Assembly (NCBI GenBank): GCA_934271195.1
Contig: CAKQRB010000039.1
Location: forward strand, 1-41,335
DNA length: 41,335 nucleotides
Source: an uncultured Alphaproteobacteria bacterium
Lineage (GTDB): Bacteria; Pseudomonadota; Alphaproteobacteria; RF32; CAG-239
Reading direction: 5' to 3'
A program made the position numbers and the translations under genes. Positions 8,228 through 17,592 of this stretch are shown piece by piece. The first letter of the stretch is position 1. Every line of letters begins with the position of its first letter. Under the pieces are notes generated by a model that saw only the letters and a program-made list of their open reading frames with translations, made no database searches and had not been told where the DNA came from.

Positions 8228-8644
8228 CTATCCGAAAATTTCTATACGGCTGAAAAAGAAACTGATTTCCCTTTCGGCACTTTCCAAAGAATCTGACCCG
8301 TGAACCGTATTTTTATCAATTGATAAAGCAAAAGTTTTGCGGATTGTCCCTTCTTCCGCCACGGCCGGATTCGTCGCCCCCATAATTTTGCGATAACGCG
8401 CCACCGCGTCTTCGGCTTCCAACACCTGAACCACCACCGGCGCCGAGGTCATAATTTCTACCAGACTCGGAAAGAAAACCTTTCCCTTATGCTCGCCATA
8501 AAATTCCTCTGCCTGAGCTTTGGAAAGTATGATTCGTTTCTGGGCAATGATTTTAAGCCCCGCGTCTTCAATCATGGCATTGACTTTTCCGGTAATATTC
8601 CGTGTTGTCGCATCAGGTTTGATAATAGATAACGTTCTTTCCAT
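8228..8644 (-). CDS. ndk: Nucleoside diphosphate kinase
   Basis: Ndk transfers the gamma phosphate from ATP to nucleoside diphosphates through a phosphohistidine. The 138-residue length is typical. Visible motifs are TLSIIKPDA at the N-terminus, the nucleotide-binding MGATNPAVAEEGTIRKTFA (residues 88-106) and the active-site NTVHGSDS with catalytic His115. The start follows AAAAGGAAAAATT on the minus strand. It is divergent from pta. Confidence 0.97.
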   Translation of the reverse strand: MERTLSIIKPDATTRNITGKVNAMIEDAGLKIIAQKRIILSKAQAEEFYGEHKGKVFFPSLVEIMTSAPVVVQVLEAEDAVARYRKIMGATNPAVAEEGTIRKTFALSIDKNTVHGSDSLESAEREISFFFSRIEIFG

Positions 8645-8823
8645 AATTTTTCCTTTTCAGTCAAATAGTATTTCAGTTGACACTTATTTTAGTACATTAT
8701 TTCAAATAAGCAATTTTTTTATAATATATTTTCCAAAGATTTTATAATTTTAATAGACTTTTGAAAAATAAGAGAGTAAACAGATAAAAAATTCATAAAA
8801 AACATAACTAAGGGACAAGAACG

Positions 8824-9828
8824 ATGCAGAAAGATTCTTATATGGGCAGCCTGATTGCAAAAGCCCGCCAGCACCACAAAACCATTGTTTTGCCGGAAGG
8901 TGAAGACGAACGCGTCTTAAAAGCCGCTCACCTTATTCGTGAAGAAAAAATTGCTAAACTGATTATCCTCGGCAATGTTGAAGAAATAAGCGCTTATTTT
9001 GCCAAAAACAACTGGAATCTGGACGGCATCGACCTGATTGACCCGTCCAAATCCGAAAAACTCGCCGTCTATGCCGACTTGCTGTACAATCTGCGTAAAG
9101 ACAAAGGCATGAGCTGCGAAGATGCCCGCAAAACAGCGCTGAACCATAATTACTTCGGCACGCTCATGGTCAAAAACGGTGACGCCGACGGCATGGTTTC
9201 TGGCGCCAATCACTCCACGGCCGATACGGTACGTCCGGCTTTGCAGATTATCAAGTCCGCCCGCAAAGACAGAGGCGTGTCTTCTTTCTTTCTCATGGTT
9301 TGCAACAATAAACCGTATATTTTCTCTGACTGTGCCATCACCTTAAACCCCACGGACAAAGAAATGGCCGATATCGCCATGGAAAGCATTGAAAGCGCTT
9401 TGCAATTTGATATTGAACCCAATGTCGCCATGCTGTCTTATTCAACTTACGGCTCCGGCAAAGGCGAGTCTGTCGAAAAAGTCCAGAAAGCGGTTAAAAT
9501 GGCTAAAGAAATGGCTGCGCAGGAATTTGCCGGCAAAAACGTCAAACTTGACGGCGAAATGCAGGCCGACGCGGCTCTGGCTCCGGCTGTCGCCGCCAAA
9601 AAAGCGCCGGAAAGCAATGTTGCAGGCCACGCCAACGTTTTGATTTTTCCGAACCTTGATGCCGGAAACATCTCTTACAAATTAATGCAGCGTCTTGGCA
9701 GAGCCGAAGCTTATGGCCCGATTCTGCAGGGGCTGAACGCACCGATTAACGACTTGTCACGCGGCTGCTTTGCCGAAGACATTGTCAGCGTTGTCGCCAT
9801 TACCGTTTTACAAACTGTTAAAAAATAA
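8824..9828 (+). CDS. pta: Phosphate acetyltransferase
   Basis: Pta interconverts acetyl-CoA and acetyl phosphate. The 334-residue protein is the short catalytic form lacking the regulatory DRTGG/P-loop extension of E. coli Pta. Family motifs include IVLPEGEDERVLKAAH, DGMVSGANHSTADTVRPALQ, YSTYGSGKGESVEKV, GEMQADAALAP and LIFPNLDAGNISYKLMQR. It lies 12 bp upstream of ackA, giving the classical acetate overflow or fermentation pair. The intergenic region 8645-8823 holds the divergent ndk and pta promoters; I see no operator. Confidence 0.96.
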   Translation: MQKDSYMGSLIAKARQHHKTIVLPEGEDERVLKAAHLIREEKIAKLIILGNVEEISAYFAKNNWNLDGIDLIDPSKSEKLAVYADLLYNLRKDKGMSCEDARKTALNHNYFGTLMVKNGDADGMVSGANHSTADTVRPALQIIKSARKDRGVSSFFLMVCNNKPYIFSDCAITLNPTDKEMADIAMESIESALQFDIEPNVAMLSYSTYGSGKGESVEKVQKAVKMAKEMAAQEFAGKNVKLDGEMQADAALAPAVAAKKAPESNVAGHANVLIFPNLDAGNISYKLMQRLGRAEAYGPILQGLNAPINDLSRGCFAEDIVSVVAITVLQTVKK

Positions 9829-9840
9829 AGGATTAATTTA

Positions 9841-11043
9841 ATGAAAATCTTAGTACTCAACTCCGGTTCATCCACGCTCAAGTATCAGTTATTTGATGTA
9901 GAAGGCGATAAATATAACGTCATAGCCAAAGGCAACGCCGAACGTATCGGTATCTCCGGTTCTTTTGTCGGCATAAAATATGCCAATGGCGAAAAAAGAA
10001 CGGTTGACATCAACCTGCCGACTCACAACGAAGCGCTGAGAGAAGTTTTTGCCTTGCTGCTGGATGGCGTGATTGATAGTCTGGAAGACATCAAAGCCGT
10101 CGGACACCGCGTTGTTCATGGCGGAGAAACTTTCAAAAAGTCAACACTTGTTGATGAAAAAGTTATTAAAGAAATCGAAGACCTGTCCATTCTGGCGCCG
10201 TTGCACAATCCGGCTGCCGTTTTGGGTATCCGCGCCGTTCAAAAAGCCTTGCCGCAAACGCCGCAAGTTGTGACCTTTGACACGGCTTTCCACCAAACCA
10301 TGCCGAAAAAAGCTTTTTTGTACGGACTGCCGCTGGAACAATACACCCAACATAAAATCCGCAAATATGGCGCTCACGGCACATCACACCAGTATGTCGC
10401 CGAAGAAGCCGCCAAAATTTTGGGCCGCAAAGGCAAATTCATTACCTGCCACATTGGTAGCGGAGCTTCCATTTCGGCCGTAGACAATGGTTTTTGCGTT
10501 GATACGTCCATGGGCTTTACGCCGCTTGGCGGGATTATCATGGGAACCCGTACCGGCGATATGGATCCATATATTCCGCTGCATATTATGAAATATCAGA
10601 ACAAAACGGCAGATGAAGTCAACACACTGATGAACAAACAAAGCGGTATGCAGGGTCTGGCCGGTTACAGCGATATGCGCGATGTTGAAGCCGAATATCT
10701 GAAAGGCAACCCGCGTGCTATTGACGCTCTGGAAGCTTATGTTTATACCATCACCAAATTCATCGGCAGCTACATTGCAGCCATGAGTGGCGTTGATGCC
10801 ATTATCTTCACGGCCGGCGTTGGCGAAAATTCCCCGATTGTCCGCAGCAAGGTTTTAAACAATCTGAAATATCTGGGAATTGAAATAGATGATGAAAAGA
10901 ACAACATCCGCGGCGAACAAAATATGATTACAACCCCGAACTCCAAAGTTAAGGCTTTTGTAATCCCGACCAATGAAGAACTGGTTATTGCCCGCGATAC
11001 CAAAAATCTGGTTACCAAAGAACTTAACAATAAAGTAGCTTAA
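9841..11043 (+). CDS. ackA: Acetate kinase
   Basis: AckA converts acetyl phosphate and ADP to acetate and ATP. The 400 residues are full length. Motifs are KILVLNSGSSTLKYQLF at the N-terminus, GHRVVHGGE (substrate-binding Arg/His), FDTAFHQTMP with catalytic Asp, YGAHGTSHQYV, THIGSG-like CHIGSGASISAV, MGTRTGDMDP and FTAGVGENSP. It follows pta by 12 bp and is closed by a terminator at 11068-11094. Confidence 0.97.
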   Translation: MKILVLNSGSSTLKYQLFDVEGDKYNVIAKGNAERIGISGSFVGIKYANGEKRTVDINLPTHNEALREVFALLLDGVIDSLEDIKAVGHRVVHGGETFKKSTLVDEKVIKEIEDLSILAPLHNPAAVLGIRAVQKALPQTPQVVTFDTAFHQTMPKKAFLYGLPLEQYTQHKIRKYGAHGTSHQYVAEEAAKILGRKGKFITCHIGSGASISAVDNGFCVDTSMGFTPLGGIIMGTRTGDMDPYIPLHIMKYQNKTADEVNTLMNKQSGMQGLAGYSDMRDVEAEYLKGNPRAIDALEAYVYTITKFIGSYIAAMSGVDAIIFTAGVGENSPIVRSKVLNNLKYLGIEIDDEKNNIRGEQNMITTPNSKVKAFVIPTNEELVIARDTKNLVTKELNNKVA

Positions 11044-11067
11044 AAGCACCGAACCTGATTTTTTCAC

Positions 11068-11094
11068 AAACGCCCCGCATGGGGCGTTTTTTTT
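11068..11094 (+). terminator. Terminator after pta-ackA
   Basis: The stem AAACGCCCC / GGGGCGTTT with a GCAT loop is followed by eight T. It closes the pta-ackA operon and separates it from the convergent mfd gene. Confidence 0.92.
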
Positions 11095-11167
11095 ATTCCG
11101 AGCATTCTCCCGTCACGGTTCTCCGTCAACACAACCGTTGCCCGCCGCTATCCGCAAGGGAAAAAAA

Positions 11168-14100
11168 CTACAACTGAGCACCGCCTGCCAGCGAAGCGAT
11201 CTTGCCGACATAAGACTTGATTGTCTCAACGCGGATCACATAACTTTCCAGATTTTTCTCTACAAAAAGCTTCTGATCCGGACGAATTTTCACCGCGCCG
11301 AACTGCCGGTTAATAAAATCAATCAGGGCCTCCGGCTTGGCAAAAACATTATTACGGAACGTAATCAGAAAACCTTTTGCTCCGGCATCAATTTTTTCAA
11401 TATTTGCTTCACGGCACAAAATCTTAATTTCTACCGTTTTCAACAAATTATCCACCTCATCAGGCAGTTTTCCGAAGCGATCAGTCAATTCCTCACGCAT
11501 ATCAATAATACCTGTCTTATCTTTAATCTCGCCAATTCGCTTATACAACCCGAGCCGCACGCCCAAATCACGCACATAACTTTCCGGAATCATAATCGGA
11601 ATACCGGTCGTAATCTGCGGCGCCCAATCGCTGATGCCCTGAGCCTTTTCTTCTTCCTCTCCGGCTTTCAGACGGCGGATTTCTTCTTCCAGCATATGCT
11701 CATACAAAGCGATGCCGACATCTTTGATATGCCCTGATTGCTCCTCGCCCAAAATATTTCCGGAACCGCGAATATCCATATCATGACTGGCCAGAGAAAA
11801 TCCGGCGCCCAACGTATCCAGCGCCTGCAGAATATTCAACCGCCTCTCGGCAATCGGATTCAGCCTTTTCTGTTTTGGAACGGTAAAATAACAATAACCA
11901 CGCAGCTTGGCCCTGCCGACACGCCCTTTCAGCTGATAAAGCTGCGCCAGCCCGAACATATCGGAACGATGAATAATCATCGTATTAACCGTCGGCATAT
12001 CAATTCCGGATTCGATAATCGTTGTCGAAAGCAGAATATCGGCTTTGCCATCGGCAAAATCCGTCATCACGCTCTCCAGTTGCTTGACCGGCATTTGCCC
12101 GTGCGCTACCAGAATCTTCACATCTGGCACCAGCTCGCGCAATTCTTTTTCCACACCGAAAATGTCAGAAACCCTCGGACAAACAAAGAATGTCTGCCCG
12201 CCGCGAAACTTCTCGCGATAAATTGCCTCTTTAATCATTACCTTATCAAACGGCATCACAAAAGTTCTGGCTGCCAGCCTGTCAACCGGCGGGGTCGAGA
12301 TAATACTGAGCTGCTTGACGCCGGTCAGCGAAAGTTGTAACGTCCGCGGGATTGGCGTTGCCGTCAAGGTCAGGACATGCACGTCGGATTTAATCTGCTT
12401 GAGTTTTTCTTTGTGCGCCACGCCAAAATGCTGCTCCTCATCAATAATCAACAGCCCGAGATTGCAAAATTCCAAATCTTTTGCCAACAGAGCGTGCGTT
12501 CCGATAACAATTTCGATTGAGCCGTTTTTCAGCCCTTCTTTAACTTCTTTAGCTTCCTTCGGAGACACCAAACGCGACAACATCCGAACCCTGACAGGAA
12601 AACCTTCCAACCGTTTTTTGAAGTTGTAATAATGCTGACGCGCCAACAACGTCGTAGGCACAATCAGCGCCACCTGCGCACCGGAAACTGCAACGGCAAA
12701 CGCCGCCCGCAAAGCCACTTCCGTCTTGCCGAATCCCACATCACCGCATACCAGCCTGTCCATCGGAATCCCGCAGTTCAAATCCTGCAAGACATCTGAG
12801 ATTGCATTCATCTGATCATCGGTTTCATTATATGGAAACTTGGCGCAAAACTCGTCATACATCCCTTGGGGCGGAATAAAATTCTCTGCCTTTTTTAAAT
12901 GTCGCTCTGCAGCAATTTTAATCAGTTTTTCGGCAATATCGCGAATACGTTGCTTAACGCGGGCTTTCTTGGCCTGCCATGCCAAACCGCCGATAGTATC
13001 AAGCTGAATATTGTCGTCTTCAATACCGTAACGCGAAATCACGTCAATATTTTCAACCGGCACAAACAACTTGGCATCATTGGCATAAAGAATTTTTAAA
13101 CAATCATGAGGCGCTCCGCCGGCCACGATATTTTCCAACCCCAGAAACTTGCCGATACCGTGCTCGATATGAACAACCAACTCACCGACTGACAAAGATG
13201 ACACATCGGCAATAAAATCCTTTGCCGTTACCTTTTTGGTCACGCGGCGGTTCTGCCGCTCACCGAGAATATCCTGCTCCGAAATCAGGCAAAATCCGTC
13301 ACCGCGAAAACCGTGCGCCAGATTCATCACCGTCAAAACCACATGGCTTTTGGCTTTTTTAACCGCCTCTTCCCAACTGTCGGCAAAAACCAGATCCTCA
13401 AGCCCGTATTCGCTCATCAAAGAGAATACGCGTTCACGCGATCCTTCGGAATAGCAACAGACAATTCTCCTAAGCTTTTTGTTCTCCGCCAGATAACTTT
13501 TCAGCTCCTCATAAACCTGTCGGGCATTAATGTTTTTGTTATGGGCAAAATCCCGCGCCGGCAAAACGCCCGCATTGATGACATTATCATCTTCCGGCAG
13601 ATACAGCGGATTAAACACAATTCCTTCCCGCCGGTTGATAATACTTTTAACCTCGTCCGGCTTAATATAAAGCAAATCCGGACGCACGGGACGATAAACG
13701 TCTTCTTCCGCCGCCGACTTTATATTCAGCGCATCAAGCCGTGCCTGATAATAGTCAACAATGCTCTCGGCTTTGGCGTGCAACGCGTCTTCCAGATTTT
13801 TTCCGCTGATAACATAAGCCGAGGGCATATAATCAAACAAAGTCGGCAATGGCTCTTCATAAAAAAACGGCAGCCAGTTTTCCATCCCCAGATGCTTTTT
13901 GCCGTTGGAAATCGCTTCATAAATTTCATCGTCTTTGAAAGCCGCGCCAAAAGCCTCGCGATACTTGCCGCGAAAAGATTTTATCGTATTGGCGTCAAGA
14001 ATAACCTCGCTCATCACCTTAAAGACATAAGACTTAAGCTCGCCGGTCGTCCGCTGGCTCATTGCGTCAAAAGTCCGAATACGCTCGACCTCGTCGCCAA

Positions 14101-14650
14101 ATAAGTCTATGCGCAGCGGCTCGTCTGTTCCGACCGGAAAGATGTCGATAATATCGCCGCGCACGGCATATTCTCCCGGCTCAATCACCTGCTCCACCCG
14201 ATTGTAGCCGTTAATATTGGCATAATGCAAAAAAGCGTTAAAGTCCAAAGTCTTTCCGACAATCACTTCCTTGCGCGAATTCAAAAAGATTTTTGTCGGC
14301 GGCAGCTTCTGCATTAACGCACCGGCGCTTGTCACCACGATCCGCGGCTTTTTCGGTGCCGGATTAACCGCCAGTTCGGCCAGTGTCTCAATCCGCTGCG
14401 CCACAATATTCACATTCGGCGAAACTCGGTCATAAGGCACGGTATCCCATGCCGGAAAACGTAAAACAACTGCATCTGGCGCAATCGTTTCCAGCACGTC
14501 GGCAACCTTTGCCAGTTCCACGCCGTCGCTGAGAATGTATAGAATGTCTTTTTTTGACGTTCCGACAAGTTCGGCAAGCAAAAGCGCATCATACCCTTCC
14601 GCCACTGCCGAAACCGTCTTGCCCTTCAGGAGCTCAATATCTTTCTTCAT
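11168..14650 (-). CDS. mfd: Transcription-repair coupling factor Mfd
   Basis: Mfd removes RNA polymerase stalled at DNA damage and recruits UvrA. The 1160 residues are full length. A UvrB-homology region occupies about 1-340. The RNA-polymerase-interacting domain is at about 490-545 (VGELVVHIEHGIGKFLGLE). A SF2 translocase follows, with Walker A GDVGFGKTE near residue 635, DEEQHFG near 737, LTATPIPRTLQLSL, IIESGIDMPTVNTMI and QLKGRVGRAKLRGYC. The C-terminal domain includes IPESYVRDLGVRLGLYKRIG. Mfd and recG are divergently arranged across 86 bp. The small sdhE gene often found between them in alphaproteobacteria is absent here. Confidence 0.97.
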   Translation of the reverse strand: MKKDIELLKGKTVSAVAEGYDALLLAELVGTSKKDILYILSDGVELAKVADVLETIAPDAVVLRFPAWDTVPYDRVSPNVNIVAQRIETLAELAVNPAPKKPRIVVTSAGALMQKLPPTKIFLNSRKEVIVGKTLDFNAFLHYANINGYNRVEQVIEPGEYAVRGDIIDIFPVGTDEPLRIDLFGDEVERIRTFDAMSQRTTGELKSYVFKVMSEVILDANTIKSFRGKYREAFGAAFKDDEIYEAISNGKKHLGMENWLPFFYEEPLPTLFDYMPSAYVISGKNLEDALHAKAESIVDYYQARLDALNIKSAAEEDVYRPVRPDLLYIKPDEVKSIINRREGIVFNPLYLPEDDNVINAGVLPARDFAHNKNINARQVYEELKSYLAENKKLRRIVCCYSEGSRERVFSLMSEYGLEDLVFADSWEEAVKKAKSHVVLTVMNLAHGFRGDGFCLISEQDILGERQNRRVTKKVTAKDFIADVSSLSVGELVVHIEHGIGKFLGLENIVAGGAPHDCLKILYANDAKLFVPVENIDVISRYGIEDDNIQLDTIGGLAWQAKKARVKQRIRDIAEKLIKIAAERHLKKAENFIPPQGMYDEFCAKFPYNETDDQMNAISDVLQDLNCGIPMDRLVCGDVGFGKTEVALRAAFAVAVSGAQVALIVPTTLLARQHYYNFKKRLEGFPVRVRMLSRLVSPKEAKEVKEGLKNGSIEIVIGTHALLAKDLEFCNLGLLIIDEEQHFGVAHKEKLKQIKSDVHVLTLTATPIPRTLQLSLTGVKQLSIISTPPVDRLAARTFVMPFDKVMIKEAIYREKFRGGQTFFVCPRVSDIFGVEKELRELVPDVKILVAHGQMPVKQLESVMTDFADGKADILLSTTIIESGIDMPTVNTMIIHRSDMFGLAQLYQLKGRVGRAKLRGYCYFTVPKQKRLNPIAERRLNILQALDTLGAGFSLASHDMDIRGSGNILGEEQSGHIKDVGIALYEHMLEEEIRRLKAGEEEEKAQGISDWAPQITTGIPIMIPESYVRDLGVRLGLYKRIGEIKDKTGIIDMREELTDRFGKLPDEVDNLLKTVEIKILCREANIEKIDAGAKGFLITFRNNVFAKPEALIDFINRQFGAVKIRPDQKLFVEKNLESYVIRVETIKSYVGKIASLAGGAQL

Positions 14651-14736
14651 GTTATTATTCTTTGTTTACAATTTATGATAAACTATATACAATACATTCA
14701 TTATATCAACCCATTTTTTTAGTTTAAGGCATCAAA

Positions 14737-16821
14737 ATGCGTCCGGAAATTCTGTATCCGCTGTTTGCTGACATCACCACCATAAACAGCCTTGGCGAAA
14801 AAGGCGCCAAACTTGCGGAGCGCCTGCTGGGTGGCAGAAAAATTCTGGATTTGGCATTTCACCTGCCGTCAGGCATTATCGACCGAAGATATTCCCCGCT
14901 CCTAATGCAGGCCAGACTTGGCGTTGTCTGCACAATTAAAGCCCGAGTTACAGAACACATCGCTCCGGCGCGCAAATCCCAGCCTTACCGCGTGGTGGTC
15001 GATGACGGGTCGGATCAGTTGATATTAAATTTTTTCCGCGCCTACCCCGACAGTATTAGAAAAAATCTGCCCGTTGGCAGCGAACGCGTCATCAGCGGCA
15101 AACTGGAATGCTTTAACCACACTTTGCAAATGAGCCACCCTGATTATATTGTCAAACCGGAAGACATTTCTCAGGTCTTAAAAATAGAAAGCATCTACCC
15201 GCTCACCGCCGGCCTGACCAACAAAATGCTGTCAAAATGGATATCTCAGGCCCTGCTTCGCGTTCCCGTTTTTCCGGAATGGCAGAACCCCGATTTTATA
15301 AAACAGCAAAAATTTCCAAGCTTCAACGAGGCGCTGCAACAAGCGCACAATCCGCAAAGTCTCGCCGACCTTGAGGCCAACACTCCCGCCCGCACCCGCT
15401 TGGCTTACGATGAACTTCTGGCCAACCAACTGGCGCTCGGCATTGTCCGTCAAAAGGTCAAAAAACAGCACGGCAGAGAAATAAAAGGCAACGGTATGCT
15501 GCGCAAAAAAATTCTGGAAAAACTGCCTTTTGAACTGACAAACGCCCAAAAGCGGGTTCTGGAAGAAATTTATGCTGATCAGGCCTCGCCTTTCCGAATG
15601 CTGCGCCTGTTGCAGGGTGATGTTGGCTCAGGCAAAACGATTGTAGCGCTGCTGACAATGCTTAATGCCATAGAAACCGGAGCGCAGGCGGCAATTATGG
15701 CTCCGACCGAAATTCTGGCCGCCCAGCATTTTGAAACCATTAAACCTCTTTGCGAAGAAATCGGGATTCGCTCCGAACTCCTGACAGGCCGTATAAAAGG
15801 CAAGCCCCGCGCCAAAATTCTGCAGGATCTGGAAGCCGGAAAAATTAAAATCCTCATCGGCACTCATGCCTTGTTTCAGGAAGAAGTCAAATTCAAAGAC
15901 CTTGCCTGCGTTATCGTTGACGAACAGCACCGTTTTGGCGTACACCAGCGACTGAGTTTGTCAAACAAAGGCAACCGCGCCGACATTCTGGTCATGACCG
16001 CCACACCGATACCGCGAACCTTGGTTTTAACGGCTTACGGCGATATGGAATATTCAAAAATCGACGAAGTGCCGGCCGGCCGCAAACCGGTTGACACCAG
16101 AACAATCCCGCTGGCAAAAATCAATGAAGTCGCGGCTGCCGTCAAACGCAAAATTGACAGCGGCGTCCGTGGTTACTGGGTCTGCCCGCTGGTTGAAGAA
16201 AGCGAAAAACTTGACCTCGCCGCCGCGCAGGAACGCTACAAAAGCCTGCAAAAAATCTTCGGCAATAAGATCGGCCTCGTACATGGCAAAATGAAAGAGA
16301 AAGAAAAAGACGAGGTCATGCAAAAGTTCAAAAAAGGCGAAATCTCCCTACTGATTGCCACAACCGTGATTGAAGTCGGTGTCAACGTGCCGGAAGCGAC
16401 AATTATGGTCATTGAACACGCCGAACGCTTCGGGTTGGCTCAGTTGCACCAGCTGCGCGGACGCATTAAACGCGGTTTTGAAGCCTCAACCTGCCTGCTG
16501 CTTTACAACTACCCGCTGAGCGCAACCTCCCGCGCCCGACTTGACACAATGCGCAAAACTGAAGACGGCTTCAAGATTGCGGAAGAAGACTTGAACCTGC
16601 GTGGCGGCGGAGAAATCCTCGGCACCAGACAAAGCGGCTTCAACCAATTCCGCATTGCCGACATGGCAATCCATAAAGACCTGTTACATATTGCCAATCA
16701 GGATGCCAAAATGATTTTGGAACTGGATCCTGATTTGCAAACCCCGCGCGGACAAGCCCTGCGTACCCTGCTTTATTTATTTGAACGCGACGACGCCATC
16801 AAAACCTACCTCGCCGGCTGA
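14737..16821 (+). CDS. recG: ATP-dependent DNA helicase RecG
   Basis: RecG remodels stalled replication forks and Holliday junctions. The 694 residues are full length. The N-terminal wedge/OB region includes YRVVVDDGSDQLILNFF. The SF2 motor carries Walker A GDVGSGKT (about 294-301), DEQHRFG (about 395-401), MTATPIPRTL, the TTVIEVGVNVPEATIMVIE segment and QLHQLRGRIKRG. The TRG-like tail motif RGGGEILGTRQSG is present. It is transcribed away from mfd. Bases 14651-14736 hold the shared divergent promoter region. Confidence 0.97.
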   Translation: MRPEILYPLFADITTINSLGEKGAKLAERLLGGRKILDLAFHLPSGIIDRRYSPLLMQARLGVVCTIKARVTEHIAPARKSQPYRVVVDDGSDQLILNFFRAYPDSIRKNLPVGSERVISGKLECFNHTLQMSHPDYIVKPEDISQVLKIESIYPLTAGLTNKMLSKWISQALLRVPVFPEWQNPDFIKQQKFPSFNEALQQAHNPQSLADLEANTPARTRLAYDELLANQLALGIVRQKVKKQHGREIKGNGMLRKKILEKLPFELTNAQKRVLEEIYADQASPFRMLRLLQGDVGSGKTIVALLTMLNAIETGAQAAIMAPTEILAAQHFETIKPLCEEIGIRSELLTGRIKGKPRAKILQDLEAGKIKILIGTHALFQEEVKFKDLACVIVDEQHRFGVHQRLSLSNKGNRADILVMTATPIPRTLVLTAYGDMEYSKIDEVPAGRKPVDTRTIPLAKINEVAAAVKRKIDSGVRGYWVCPLVEESEKLDLAAAQERYKSLQKIFGNKIGLVHGKMKEKEKDEVMQKFKKGEISLLIATTVIEVGVNVPEATIMVIEHAERFGLAQLHQLRGRIKRGFEASTCLLLYNYPLSATSRARLDTMRKTEDGFKIAEEDLNLRGGGEILGTRQSGFNQFRIADMAIHKDLLHIANQDAKMILELDPDLQTPRGQALRTLLYLFERDDAIKTYLAG

Positions 16822-16871
16822 TTAAAAACTTAAAATATAAAAGCCTTGATATTTTCAATTAGTATGATATA

Positions 16872-16946
16872 AGAAAAAGGCTTGATGAAGGAAGCATCAA
16901 GCCTGTGTAACATCTGAAAGGAGTTGACATATAACTTCAATCACGA
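16872..16946 (-). ncRNA. Candidate antitoxin small RNA, cassette 1
   Basis: On the minus strand a consensus sigma70 promoter (-35 TTGACA at 16977-16982, 17-base spacer, -10 TATTAT at 16954-16959) predicts a start near 16946. A 10-bp terminator stem (16878-16887 with 16895-16904) followed by TTTTTCTTAT ends the RNA near 16872, giving about 75 nt. It contains TCAACTCCTTTC (complement of 16916-16927), complementary over 8 bases to the ribosome-binding site of the divergent peptide gene. The promoter, spacing, terminator position and anti-Shine-Dalgarno motif all recur in cassette 2 although the terminator stem sequence differs. Confidence 0.7.
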
Positions 16947-16953
16947 TGGTTAT

Positions 16954-16982
16954 ATAATAGCTTTAAAATTTATTATTGTCAA
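16954..16982 (-). promoter_or_regulatory. Sigma70 promoter of the cassette 1 small RNA
   Basis: TTGACA and TATTAT are separated by exactly 17 bases on the minus strand. It is back-to-back with a TATAGT -10 candidate for the peptide mRNA on the plus strand at 16989-16994, also conserved in cassette 2. Confidence 0.75.
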
Positions 16983-17014
16983 TAGATATATAGTAAATTT
17001 CTAAAGCCTTTCAA

Positions 17015-17038
17015 CTCCTTTCGCATTAACGAAAGGAG
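17015..17038 (+). promoter_or_regulatory. Hairpin that sequesters the ribosome-binding site of peptide 1
   Basis: CTCCTTTCG (17015-17023) pairs perfectly with CGAAAGGAG (17030-17038) around a CATTAA loop, burying the Shine-Dalgarno sequence six bases before the GTG start. Cassette 2 keeps the pairing (21243-21249 with 21268-21274) with a longer loop. Confidence 0.75.
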
Positions 17039-17045
17039 GTAACAA

Positions 17046-17111
17046 GTGTTAATAAAGATTATTATTATAATCAAGTTAATACTTGATATTTTACTCACGA
17101 TTTTACAATAA
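17046..17111 (+). CDS. 21-residue hydrophobic peptide, candidate type I toxin (cassette 1)
   Basis: From a GTG preceded by AAAGGAGG the frame encodes 21 residues that are almost all Ile/Leu with two Lys and one Asp (KIIIIIKLILDILLTILQ), ending at TAA. It is one membrane-length helix. The same C-terminal 18 residues are encoded in cassette 2 (21280-21351). Its divergent small RNA and sequestered ribosome-binding site resemble TisB/IstR, ShoB/OhsC and ZorO/OrzO, whose toxins are short amphipathic membrane peptides. Sequence identity to those families is not claimed. Toxicity is an inference. A non-toxic small membrane peptide is the alternative. Confidence 0.6.
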   Translation: MLIKIIIIIKLILDILLTILQ

Positions 17112-17127
17112 TTCAAGAGTAAAGGGG

Positions 17128-17156
17128 AAAAGGGAGCTTATTGCTCCCTTTTCTTT
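17128..17156 (+). terminator. Terminator of peptide 1 mRNA
   Basis: AAAAGGGAGC pairs with GCTCCCTTTT around TTATT and is followed by CTTTTCT. The same hairpin follows peptide 2 at 21368-21393. Confidence 0.88.
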
Positions 17157-17183
17157 TCTCCGTCATCCTGAGCTCCTTTTTTT

Positions 17184-17265
17184 GTCATCCTGAGCGAAGC
17201 GAAGGATCCAGTCAAACAAATCAGCTTTATTAATCAACTGGATTCTTCGTTGCACTCAGAATGAC
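17184..17265. repeat. 82-bp palindromic dispersed repeat R1, copy a
   Basis: The element begins GTCATCCTGAGCG and ends CACTCAGAATGAC. Its two halves are imperfect inverted repeats meeting at AAGGATCCAGT / ACTGGATTCTT, so it can form a long hairpin. Other copies are at 17405-17486, 20829-20910 and 21401-21482. Confidence 0.85.
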
Positions 17266-17365
17266 GGGGCTTCTTCTTCAAAGCACTCTCTTAATCACAT
17301 CCCCGCCATAGCATCGCGGGTCACGAGGCACCATTCAAAATGTGCGCCACCCGCCGTGCGGGTCA
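17266..17365. repeat. Companion repeat R3, copy a
   Basis: This sequence (GGGGCTTCTTCTTCAAAGCA, then ATCCCCGCCATAGCATCGCG and GAGGCACCATTC) also follows repeat R1 at 21483 and occurs in decayed form after 558. It is GC-rich at the right end and contains no credible reading frame. Confidence 0.6.
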
Positions 17366-17404
17366 TCCTGAGCCTTTTTTTCCGTCATCCTCTTTTTCCT
17401 CTCC

Positions 17405-17486
17405 GTCATCCTGAGCGGAGCGAAGGATCCAGTCAAACAAATCAGCCTTATTTATAAACTGGATTCTTCGTTGCACTCAGAATGAC
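17405..17486. repeat. 82-bp palindromic dispersed repeat R1, copy b
   Basis: Nearly identical to the copies at 20829-20910 and 21401-21482 (GAGCGGAGCGAAGGATCCAG, then AATCAGCCTTATTTATAAAC). With the R2 repeat that follows, it forms a block of about 230 bp repeated at 20829-21060. Confidence 0.88.
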
Positions 17487-17502
17487 AGTGCTTTTTCTTT
17501 TC

Positions 17503-17592
17503 GTCATCCCCGGGCTTGACACGGGGATCCATCTCCCAACCGGCACCATACCTGTTTCTTTATGGATTGCCGGATCGAAGTCCGGCAATGAC
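17503..17592. repeat. 90-bp dispersed repeat R2, copy a
   Basis: The element starts GTCATCCCCGGGCTTGACAC and ends GAAGTCCGGCAATGAC. Its ends form an imperfect inverted repeat (GTCAT...CCGGG with CCGGCAATGAC). The second copy is at 20927-21016. Confidence 0.85.
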
